Assembly: GCA_049583715.1 (NCBI GenBank)
Contig: JBAUWJ010000266.1
Location: forward strand, 1 to 5,083
Source: JAANXG01 sp049583715
GTDB lineage: Bacteria > Pseudomonadota > Gammaproteobacteria > Arenicellales > JAANXG01
Length of the DNA: 5,083 nt
Direction of reading: 5' to 3'
Of this stretch, positions 1-5,083 are shown piece by piece. The translations under genes and the position numbers were made by a program. Below the pieces are notes generated by a model. It worked only from the letters and a program-made list of their open reading frames with translations, ran no database searches and was not told the origin of the DNA. Position 1 is the first letter of the stretch. Each line of letters starts with the position of its first letter.

Positions 1-302
1 ACAGCCCTCACCCGGGGCAAGGCGAGAGCAGTGCCGCGCCCTGCCGATGTCGGATTGAAATCCGACCCACACTGTCAGGACCGACCCATCCTCTATGGGT
101 ACAGCCCTCACCCGGGGCAAGGCGAGAGCAGTGCCGCGCCCGTGCCTATGTCGGATTGAAATCCGACCCACACTGTCAGGACCGACCCATCCTCTGTGGG
201 TACAGCCTTCACCCGGGGCAAGGCGAGAGCAGTGCCGCGCCCATGCCGATGTCGGATTGAAATCCGACCCACATTGTCAGGACCGACCCATCCCCTGTGG
301 GT
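1..302. repeat. Tandem array of three 100-101 bp units with REP-like palindromes
   Basis: Three near-identical units lie head to tail at 1-100, 101-201 and 202-302. They differ by a few substitutions and by one base missing in the first. Each starts with ACAGCC(C/T)TCACCC and contains a perfect palindrome with 8-bp arms GTCGGATT and AATCCGAC around GA, at 49-66, 150-167 and 251-268, exactly 101 bp apart. Each ends with a second small hairpin, ACCCAT/(A or G)TGGGT (84-100, 185-201, and the extended form 283-305). In copies 2 and 3 an A-T pair of this hairpin becomes a G-T wobble. The palindrome plus its CCCACA flank resembles REP-type intergenic repeats. The array touches the window edge, so more copies may lie upstream. 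No open reading frame here looks genuine. Confidence 0.9.
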
Positions 303-319
303 CGGAATTCATTCCGACT
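296..319 (+). repeat. REP-like palindrome in opposite orientation, overlapping the transporter stop codon
   Basis: The arms GTCGGAAT (301-308) and ATTCCGAC (311-318) flank TC, preceded by TGTGG. This matches, on the opposite strand, the palindrome of the 101-bp units with its CCCACA flank, so the element closes the array in inverted orientation. The base at 301 is 50 bp after the start of the last unit palindrome. The same bases also form the distal arm of a 9-bp hairpin, CCGACCCAT (283-291) with GTGGGTCGG (297-305), one pair being a wobble. That hairpin lies just past the transporter stop codon and could help protect or end its mRNA, although no U-tract follows it. Confidence 0.75.
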
Positions 320-1532
320 GGACAAACGGCAATCGATCCTCCGAGCCCGAAGAACACCGCCTGTCTATTCGCCGCACGGCAAGCGCCGCCGCCAGGCCCA
401 GTGCTGCGCAGAGCAGCATCATGCCGAGCAGCTCGTACGCGCCGTGCTGCTTCGTCAGGAGCGCACCGGTAATCGAGGCCAGCACCGCCCCGCCCCCGAC
501 GATCAACGCGCCCGACAGCCCCGAGGCGCTCCCGGCCAGCGTTGGCCGCACGGACAGGGCCCCGGCGTTGGCGCTGGGGTTGGTCAGGCCGTTGCCGAAG
601 CCGGCGAATACAGTGGCGCCAAAGAGTGTCGAGGCATTCAAGTATCCGGCGAGGAACAAGGCCAGCCCCGCGACCAGGCCCGTGCAGGCGGCAACCCTTC
701 CGGCAATCATCATCGTGGTCAGCCGATAGCGCCTCGCGTGCCGTCCGGAGAGGAAACTTCCCAATGCAAACCCGGCCGTGATGGTCCCCATGCAGAACCC
801 GAGCGCTGCCGGGGACACCCCGAGCGCCGTCGCCACCAGCGGCGCGCCGGCCAGAAAGACGTAGAAAGCCGCCGTCGAGAATGTCATGCACAGCGCGTAG
901 CCCCAAAATCGCCCCGAGCGGAGCAGCTCCGGGTAGCTCCGGAGCTGGGCCCCGAAAGTGGAGGACGGGCTCTGGTTGGTCTCGCCGAGATCGACCCAGC
1001 AAAGACCGAGCACCGCCACGCCGAAGCCCGCCAGCACCACGAAGTTCGACCGCCACCCGAGCAGCTCGTCCAGCGCCCCGCCGAGCACCGGTCCCAGCAT
1101 CGGTGCCACCGCCATCGCCGTGCTGACATAGCCCATCAGGCTCGCCGCCTCCTGCTCCGGCGCCGTGTCCCGGATCACCGCGAGCGCGAGCACCCAGCCC
1201 GAGATCATGGCGGCCTGCAGCGCCCGGAAAGTCAGGAAGACCCAGATACTGCTCGCCAGCATGCAGCCCACGGATCCCGCGATGAAGACCACGAGAGCAG
1301 CCAGAAGCACCGGCCGCCGCCCGAAGCGGTCGGACAGGGGCCCGACAATGAGCTGCACGATCGCCGTGATCCCGAGGTAACCCGACACCGCCAGGCTCAC
1401 CAGTGAATAGTCCGCTCGAAGCGCCTGCGCGATATGCGCCAGCGACGGCACGAACATGTTCAGGGACAGCACGGTGAGCCCCGTGAGCAGCACCAGGGTG
1501 AGCAATCGCGGCGCAGAGGCGGAGTTTTCCAT
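309..1532 (-). CDS. MFS drug-resistance transporter, Bcr/CflA family (DHA1-type)
   Basis: This 406-residue inner-membrane protein is a probable proton-coupled drug or metabolite efflux antiporter. Its length and roughly 12 hydrophobic segments fit the family. Seen directly: the MFS loop 2-3 motif A, GPLSDRFGRR at about residues 64-73; a conserved Arg (R103) in RALQAAM; and the antiporter motif C, APMLGPVLGG at 143-152, typical of drug/H+ antiporters. The chosen start is ATG at 1532 (MENSAS), with a modest GAAG upstream. A TTG at 1559 in the same frame would add ten residues but lies in the U-tract of the terminator, so it is unlikely. The last codons and the TGA stop fall inside a REP-like palindrome. 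The gene is alone on its strand and is preceded by a promoter, a Val-rich leader ORF and an intrinsic terminator, suggesting attenuation control. The substrate cannot be told from sequence. Confidence 0.93.
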   Translation of the reverse strand: MENSASAPRLLTLVLLTGLTVLSLNMFVPSLAHIAQALRADYSLVSLAVSGYLGITAIVQLIVGPLSDRFGRRPVLLAALVVFIAGSVGCMLASSIWVFLTFRALQAAMISGWVLALAVIRDTAPEQEAASLMGYVSTAMAVAPMLGPVLGGALDELLGWRSNFVVLAGFGVAVLGLCWVDLGETNQSPSSTFGAQLRSYPELLRSGRFWGYALCMTFSTAAFYVFLAGAPLVATALGVSPAALGFCMGTITAGFALGSFLSGRHARRYRLTTMMIAGRVAACTGLVAGLALFLAGYLNASTLFGATVFAGFGNGLTNPSANAGALSVRPTLAGSASGLSGALIVGGGAVLASITGALLTKQHGAYELLGMMLLCAALGLAAALAVRRIDRRCSSGSEDRLPFVQSE

Positions 1533-1557
1533 GTCGTTCTTCACTTGTCGTGGACAC

Positions 1558-1595
1558 AAAAAAACCCCCTTTGGCTCCTCGCCAAAGGGGGTTTT
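1558..1595 (-). terminator. Strong intrinsic terminator in the transporter 5' leader (attenuator)
   Basis: The arms at 1581-1595 and 1561-1575 form a perfect 15-bp stem, including a run of five G-C pairs and a GCC/GGC base, around a five-base loop. Read on the minus strand the stem is followed by seven T (1564-1558), the classic U-tract. On the plus strand only four T precede CGG, so it should act mainly leftward, towards the transporter. No gene that could end here lies upstream on the minus strand except a 32-codon leader ORF. The transporter start is only 25 nt further on, leaving no room for a separate promoter. Transcription must therefore pass through this site, which is why it is read as an attenuator. 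Confidence 0.88.
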
Positions 1596-1623
1596 CGGTG
1601 AATCGTTGTTCGGAAGATACCCG

Positions 1624-1722
1624 CTAAGGCGACGGCCCCAGGCTGACCACGGCGGCTACTACCACGACAGCGCCGTCTCGGCGTGAAGGGCGAGCTGCGA
1701 GAGGTGCCATTGCGGGTTTCAT
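1624..1722 (-). CDS. Putative Val-rich leader peptide of a transcription attenuator (32 aa)
   Basis: This small ORF runs from ATG at 1722 to TAG at 1624. It is very short, begins MKPAMAPLAARP and contains VVVVAAVV at residues 19-26 (codons GTC GTG GTA GTA GCC GCC GTG GTC). It stops 28 nt before the terminator stem, the layout of ilv-type leader peptides, where ribosomes stall on Val codons when charged tRNA-Val is scarce. GACGGC (1677-1672) can pair with GCCGTC (1636-1631), a possible 1:2 pause hairpin. GCCTGGGG (1643-1636) can pair imperfectly with the CCCCC...GGC arm of the terminator, a possible antiterminator. Its weak point is that no clear Shine-Dalgarno precedes the ATG. Val is the only strongly enriched regulatory residue; there is no Ile, and there are two isolated Leu codons. 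Its normal partner would be an ilv biosynthetic operon, but here a transporter follows. Confidence 0.7.
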   Translation of the reverse strand: MKPAMAPLAARPSRRDGAVVVVAAVVSLGPSP

Positions 1723-1761
1723 GGTGTCGGCTGGATTCGGGGTTCCCGTACTCTGTTACGA

Positions 1762-1790
1762 AGCCTAATGAAGCCTCCATGCCCGGTCAA
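1762..1790 (-). promoter_or_regulatory. Sigma-70-type promoter driving the leader and transporter
   Basis: On the minus strand TTGACC (1790-1785) is followed, after exactly 17 bp, by TAGGCT (1767-1762). The -35 matches the consensus in five of six positions. The -10 is weaker but keeps the first TA and the final T. Transcription would start near 1755, giving about 33 nt before the leader ATG and a terminated transcript of about 200 nt. It is the only good promoter seen upstream of the transporter. Inferred from consensus only. Confidence 0.62.
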
Positions 1791-1935
1791 GGGAAGCGGC
1801 CCGCCGGGCGGGTAAGGCCACCGCTCCGCACCGATGCGTCCCCGGAAGCAGCACCTACGACTTCGAAAAAGCATCTCCTCGCTCAACCCCGAATCCACCC
1901 ATACTGCGTTTAAACGTGGGTACGAGCTCAACAAC

Positions 1936-1940
1936 AGGAG
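1936..1940 (+). promoter_or_regulatory. Ribosome binding site of the vWA lipoprotein gene
   Basis: AGGAG lies six bases before the ATG at 1947. It is a near-consensus Shine-Dalgarno at good spacing and fixes this start, which also yields a proper lipoprotein signal peptide. Confidence 0.85.
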
Positions 1941-1946
1941 AAACCC

Positions 1947-3650
1947 ATGTTCCAACGCTCCCTTTCCTTCACGGCGACCGTGCTGGTCGCGGCTGCACTG
2001 ATCGTGGCCTGCTCGCTCCAGGAGAGCAACGCGCCCGGGCGCCGGCCCGCCGCGGCTCCGGCAAACCCGGCAAAACCCATGACCAGGGAGCGGCAGGCTC
2101 CCGCCGCCACTGCCGCGGGCCTCGCCAAGAGCACCCCGGCAGCGCAGGCACTCCGGTACGAAAGGGCGCGCCAGGTCGCCTCGTCGCCCTCGGTCTTCAT
2201 GGCCCCGATCGAAGCGCCGGAGGCCGAGCACTACGCCCACTTCAACGACAACCCGCTGCGCCGCGCCGTCGAGCACCCGGTCTCGACCTTCAGTATCGAT
2301 GTCGACACCGGCGCCTACGCCAACGTGCGCCGCTGGCTGAACGAAGGCCGACTGCCGCCCAGGGACGCCGTGCGGGTGGAGGAGATGATCAACTATTTCG
2401 ACTACGCCTACGCGCCGCCGACCGATGCCGACAAGCCCTTCGCGGTGCACACCGAGATCGCGCGCACGCCCTGGAACCCGAAGACCCACCTGCTGCGCAT
2501 CGGCATCAAGGGTTACGACGTCGCGCCGGGCCGGCGCAAGCCGGCCAACCTGGTCTTCCTGATCGACGTCTCCGGCTCCATGGGCGCGCCCGGCAAGCTC
2601 GAGCTGCTCGAGCCCGCCCTGAAGCTGCTGGTGAACCGGCTGACGGCGCGTGACCGCGTCGCCATCGTGACCTACGCGGGCCGCTCCGGCGTGCTGCTCG
2701 AGCCCACCGCCGGCGACCAGAAGGCCCGCATCCTGGCGGCGCTGGATGGCCTCGCGGCCGGGGGCTCCACGAACGGCGGTGCCGGCATCCGACAGGCTTA
2801 TGCGCTCGCCAGGCAGTCGTTCATCGACGACGGTATCAACCGGGTCATCCTCGCCACAGACGGTGACTTCAACGTCGGCACGGTCAACTTCCAGCAGCTC
2901 AAGGACCTGGTGGAGGGCGAGCGAAAGAGCGGCGTCGCTCTCACCACTCTCGGCTTCGGCGCCGGCAACTACAACGACCAGCTCATGGAGCAGCTCGCCG
3001 ACGCCGGCAACGGCAACCACGCCTACATCGACAATCTCAACGAAGCCCGCAAGGTGCTGGTGGGCCAGATGACGGGCACGCTCCAGACCATCGCCAAGGA
3101 CGTGAAGATCCAGGTCGAGTTCAACCCGGCCGCGGTGTCCGAATACCGCCTGATCGGATACGAGAACCGCGCCCTGAAGCGCGAGGACTTCAGCAACGAT
3201 AAAGTCGACGCCGGTGAGATCGGCGCCGGCCACACCGTCACCGCCTTGTACGAGATCTCATTGGCCGGCGACGAGCAGCGCATCGCGGCGCTTCGCTACG
3301 GCAGCACGGCGCAGGGCGGCGGCAACGCCTCCGAGCTCGCCTTCGTGCGCATCCGCTACAAGAAGCCCGGCGGCGACACCAGCCAGCTCATCGAGTGGCC
3401 CTTGCGCCGTGACCTCGTGAAGAACGATCTCGCCTCGACCGACGCCGATTTCCGCTTCGCCGCCGCCGTCGCCGCCTTCGGCCAGATCCTGCGGGGCGGC
3501 AAGTACACCGAAGGCTACAACTACCAGCAGGTCGAGAGGCTCGCCCGCGGCGCCCGGGGCACCGACCCCTTCGGCTACCGCGGCGGCTTCCTCAACCTGG
3601 TCGCCCTGGCCGAGGCTTTGGATGTCCCGGGCCACGCCGCGGCGAACTGA
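1947..3650 (+). CDS. YfbK-family von Willebrand factor A domain lipoprotein
   Basis: This 567-residue protein is probably anchored to a membrane by lipidation. The signal peptide has a basic start, a hydrophobic core and a lipobox IVAC with Cys22 as the modified residue. A Pro/Ala-rich linker follows (about 23-90). Next comes the N-terminal vWF-associated domain (about 95-190: NPLRRAVEHPVSTFSIDVDT and the EEMINYFDY motif). The vWA domain spans about 200-380 with an intact MIDAS metal site: DVSGSM at 207-212, Thr275 in GGSTNGG and ATDGD at 303-307. The C-terminal part (about 385-560) matches the DUF3520 region of E. coli YfbK-like proteins. vWA domains bind protein partners through a divalent metal, but the role of this family is not well defined. 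An ECF sigma factor and a membrane protein lie downstream on the same strand, so a sensing or envelope-stress role is an inference. The gene is complete, with codon use like its neighbours. Confidence 0.93.
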   Translation: MFQRSLSFTATVLVAAALIVACSLQESNAPGRRPAAAPANPAKPMTRERQAPAATAAGLAKSTPAAQALRYERARQVASSPSVFMAPIEAPEAEHYAHFNDNPLRRAVEHPVSTFSIDVDTGAYANVRRWLNEGRLPPRDAVRVEEMINYFDYAYAPPTDADKPFAVHTEIARTPWNPKTHLLRIGIKGYDVAPGRRKPANLVFLIDVSGSMGAPGKLELLEPALKLLVNRLTARDRVAIVTYAGRSGVLLEPTAGDQKARILAALDGLAAGGSTNGGAGIRQAYALARQSFIDDGINRVILATDGDFNVGTVNFQQLKDLVEGERKSGVALTTLGFGAGNYNDQLMEQLADAGNGNHAYIDNLNEARKVLVGQMTGTLQTIAKDVKIQVEFNPAAVSEYRLIGYENRALKREDFSNDKVDAGEIGAGHTVTALYEISLAGDEQRIAALRYGSTAQGGGNASELAFVRIRYKKPGGDTSQLIEWPLRRDLVKNDLASTDADFRFAAAVAAFGQILRGGKYTEGYNYQQVERLARGARGTDPFGYRGGFLNLVALAEALDVPGHAAAN

Positions 3651-4196
3651 GCTGGAACGGAGTCACCAGTGGTCGCTTTCCTTCATCAACGGTCGGGTGC
3701 AATCGGTAGCGCAACGACCACAAGACTCCCTCTCCCCCGCTCGCGGGGGAGAGGGCTGGGGTGAGGGGGCAGTGTGAAGCGTTGCATGCGTTTGTTGTTC
3801 CCGCTCATCCCGGCCCTTTCCCCACTGGGGAGAGGGAACCCGGAAGCTCGACAACAGTTGACTTCACACACACGGAATCTCCCGGAAGATGCGCAGGGCC
3901 ATCCGGCCGTTATACTGCAAGACTCGAAACGATGCCCGGCCGCTCGCACGAAACGCGAGCCGACCGCGAGCGAGGCGATGCACGATCGGCCGAACGCATA
4001 TGATTGTTCACAAATGACGAGAGCGAGCCACGGTTCATTACCGCAAGAAGCTGACTCATTACCCGTCACCGGGAGGGCCGCCCGCACCATGTCATCGGGG
4101 GGGAAGTCCGCCGCCGGCGACCCGGCCTCGTGCAAAGACAGTGGCGGTGCCGGGACGCGCCGCCGGACAGGCGATGGCGAGACGACCTGACGCCCG
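3651..4196. other. Gene-free gap between vWA gene and sigma factor
   Basis: These 546 bases contain the inverted pair of hairpin repeats at 3728-3841 but no convincing gene. Frames on both strands here read through repeats and have no recognisable protein character. A 7-bp inverted repeat GTGGTCG (3669-3675) / CGACCAC (3715-3721) follows the vWA stop. TATACT at 3911-3916 looks like a -10 box but has no matching -35. TCATTACC occurs twice, at 4035-4042 and 4056-4063, 21 bp apart. The sigma-factor promoter probably lies in this gap but could not be identified. Confidence 0.6.
3728..3841. repeat. Inverted pair of REP-like hairpin elements (BIME-like)
   Basis: The first element has arms CCCTCTCCCCCG (3728-3739) and CGGGGGAGAGGG (3744-3755), a perfect 12-bp stem with a 4-base loop, then the tail CTGGGGTGAGGGGGC. 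The second (about 3801-3841) reads, on the minus strand, CCCTCTCCCC, a short loop, GGGGAAAGGG and then CCGGGATGAGCGGG. It is therefore the same element in opposite orientation, slightly diverged. This GGGGAGAGGG-TGGGGTGAGGG type of repeat is widespread between genes in proteobacteria. It lies 77 bp after the vWA stop codon and may stabilise the 3' end of that mRNA; no U-tract marks it as an intrinsic terminator. Confidence 0.8.
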
Positions 4197-4757
4197 ATGC
4201 CCGACCCCACAGACGAGGACCTCATGCTAGCCTACCGCGCCGGCAGCGCCGCCGCCTTCGATACTCTCTACGAGCGCCACAAGGGCCGCCTCTACCGCCA
4301 CCTGCTGCGCCAGTGCGGCGAGCGGCCTCTGGCCGAGGAGCTCTTCCAGGAGACGTGGATGAAGCTCATCAAGGCGCGAAAGCGCTACGAGCCCCGCGCC
4401 AGGTTCACGACCTGGCTGTTCCACATCGCCCATAACCTGCTGATCGACCACTACCGCCGGGGCAACCCCGGCCTGCCGGCTTCCTTCGACGAGTCCACGA
4501 CGGTCGACGATCCGCCCGCCAACGGCCGCACCGAGCCCGAACGCGAGGCCGCGGCCCGCCAGGCCACGGGGCGGCTGCTCGACCTGATCGCCGACCTGCC
4601 CGAGGCCCAGCGCGAGGCCTTCCTCATGCGCGAGGAGGGCGGCCTGTCGCTCGAAGCCATCGCCGAGGCGACCGGTGTCGGCAGGGAGACGGCCAAGAGC
4701 CGGCTGCGCTACGCGGTCGCAGCCCTTCGCCGCGGCATGCAGGAGTTCCAGCCATGA
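4197..4757 (+). CDS. ECF-type RNA polymerase sigma factor (sigma-70 family)
   Basis: This 186-residue protein is of normal ECF length and directs RNA polymerase to a specific promoter set. Region 2 spans about residues 8-90: the core-binding helix EELFQETWMKLIKARKRY (48-64) and the -10 recognition and melting segment FTTWLFHIAHNLLIDHYRR (70-88). A Pro/acidic linker follows (about 90-120). Region 4 spans about 124-180, with LPEAQREAFLMREEGGLS and a helix-turn-helix at about 150-172 (EAIAEATGVGRETAKSRLR) that reads the -35 element. Regions 1 and 3 are absent, as expected for ECF factors. An in-frame TGA only two codons before the ATG rules out a longer start; the Shine-Dalgarno is weak. The stop overlaps the next start (ATGA), implying translational coupling to a membrane protein that probably controls it. 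The ECF subgroup and the target genes cannot be told by eye. Confidence 0.95.
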   Translation: MPDPTDEDLMLAYRAGSAAAFDTLYERHKGRLYRHLLRQCGERPLAEELFQETWMKLIKARKRYEPRARFTTWLFHIAHNLLIDHYRRGNPGLPASFDESTTVDDPPANGRTEPEREAAARQATGRLLDLIADLPEAQREAFLMREEGGLSLEAIAEATGVGRETAKSRLRYAVAALRRGMQEFQP

Positions 4758-5083
4758 GCAATGCGGACGACAAGCTGCTCGAAGATTACCTCGCCGGGGA
4801 CTCCAGGCTCTCGCAGCGTTATCGCGAGGAGACCGGCTCCGAAGGTCCGCCCCCGGAGATCGACGACCGACTGCGCGCCGCCGCCCGCCTCGAAGTGCGC
4901 GCCGGCCCGACGCGTCTCGCCCGCTGGCAGTACACCTGGACCCCGACCCTCGCGGCGGCCGCGGTGCTGGTGCTGGCCGTGGGCGTTACCCTGCTTACTC
5001 TTCGCCAGCCCGGCGTGCGCGAGCAGAGCACGCCGCCCACCTCCGTGCCAAGCCAGGCACCGCAACCTCGAGCCGGGACGGCC
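4754..5083 (+). CDS. Probable membrane-bound anti-sigma factor, 5' part only (runs off window)
   Basis: The first 110 residues are visible, with no stop before the window end. The start overlaps the sigma-factor stop by ATGA. The cytoplasmic N-terminal part (about 1-60) begins MSNADDKLLEDYLAGDSRLS and is acidic to mixed in charge. One membrane helix follows at about 62-83 (TPTLAAAAVLVLAVGVTLL), then a Pro/Ser/Thr/Gln-rich segment facing the periplasm. This layout, together with the overlap with an ECF sigma gene, is that of an anti-sigma factor that holds the sigma factor at the membrane. No HxxxCxxC zinc motif of the ZAS class is present in the visible part; there is no Cys or His at all. 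The role is inferred from context and topology, not from a recognised domain. Confidence 0.72.
   Translation, partial: MSNADDKLLEDYLAGDSRLSQRYREETGSEGPPPEIDDRLRAAARLEVRAGPTRLARWQYTWTPTLAAAAVLVLAVGVTLLTLRQPGVREQSTPPTSVPSQAPQPRAGTA

Larger units (their letters stand above)
1723..1946. other. Divergent intergenic region between transporter leader and vWA gene
   Basis: This holds the leftward promoter and, nearer the vWA gene, a perfect 10-bp palindrome CGTTTAAACG (1907-1916) loosely framed by ACCCA (1897-1901) and TGGGT (1917-1921). No convincing sigma-70 promoter is visible for the rightward gene. A weak ECF-like pair, TCAACC (1883-1888) and GCGTTT (1906-1911), is spaced 17 bp apart, but the matches are too loose to call. 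Small open frames here are not convincing apart from the leader ORF next to it. Confidence 0.5.

Noticed and set aside
1..302. CRISPR array
   Set aside because: The whole 101-bp unit is repeated, including what would be the spacers. Repeats and spacers cannot be separated, and no cas gene is present.
277..1557. Long open frames on both strands overlapping the transporter (minus 277-1557, plus 297-1406)
   Set aside because: They are Arg/Gly/Ala-rich or Arg/Gln/His-rich shadow frames of GC-rich DNA with no recognisable domain. The MFS frame has clear membrane helices and family motifs.
1533..1559. TTG start at 1559 for the transporter (ten extra residues)
   Set aside because: It lies inside the U-tract of the terminator, has no usable Shine-Dalgarno outside the stem, and adds residues upstream of the normal N-terminus of the family.
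1558..1595. Bidirectional terminator shared with a plus-strand transcript
   Set aside because: No gene ends here on the plus strand, and the plus-strand side has only four T before CGG. The U-tract is on the minus side.
1541..1780. 79-codon minus-strand frame across leader and terminator
   Set aside because: It runs through the promoter and terminator stem, has no protein-like character, and is a different frame from the Val-rich leader ORF, which fits the attenuator geometry.
1719..3233. 504-codon minus-strand open frame opposite the vWA gene
   Set aside because: It is Gly/Val/Asp/Arg-rich low-complexity translation, antisense to a gene with an intact signal peptide, MIDAS motif and Shine-Dalgarno. 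It is an artefact of high GC.
3911..3916. TATACT as a -10 box for the sigma-factor gene
   Set aside because: No acceptable -35 lies 16-18 bp upstream, and it is about 280 bp from the start codon.
3686..4225. Open frames on both strands in the gap before the sigma factor (179 and 138 codons)
   Set aside because: They translate the hairpin repeats (PSPLPRERG-like strings) and have no recognisable domain, signal or ribosome binding site.

Overview
The window is GC-rich DNA with codon use and REP-type repeats typical of a high-GC proteobacterium. Its gene families (Bcr/CflA transporter, YfbK-type von Willebrand factor A lipoprotein, ECF sigma factor) fit a gammaproteobacterium best, perhaps near Chromatiales or Xanthomonadales. 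No marker gene settles the taxonomy.

Layout. Positions 1-302 hold three tandem copies of a 100-101 bp unit, each carrying an 18-nt palindrome. A related palindrome in the opposite orientation follows at 301-318 and contains the stop codon of the first gene. Positions 309-1532 (minus strand) encode a Bcr/CflA-family MFS drug transporter. Upstream of it, on the minus strand, lies what looks like a complete transcription-attenuation leader: a sigma-70 promoter (1762-1790), a 32-codon leader peptide with a VVVVAAVV run (1624-1722), and a strong intrinsic terminator (1558-1595) ending 25 nt before the transporter start. This resembles the leader of a branched-chain amino acid (ilv) operon, but it sits in front of an efflux-type transporter. 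It is the most unusual thing in the window.

Divergently, positions 1947-3650 (plus strand) encode a YfbK-type lipoprotein with a von Willebrand factor A domain and an intact MIDAS motif. A gene-free gap of about 546 bp follows, with an inverted pair of hairpin repeats near its start. After it come an ECF sigma factor (4197-4757) and, overlapping its stop codon by ATGA, a single-pass membrane protein that runs off the window and is probably the cognate anti-sigma factor.

Together, the right half looks like a cell-envelope or stress signalling locus: sigma factor, membrane regulator and periplasm-facing vWA lipoprotein. The left half is a separately transcribed transporter unit with apparent translation-coupled attenuation. 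Promoters, hairpins and protein families were read by eye; no folding or database search was run.
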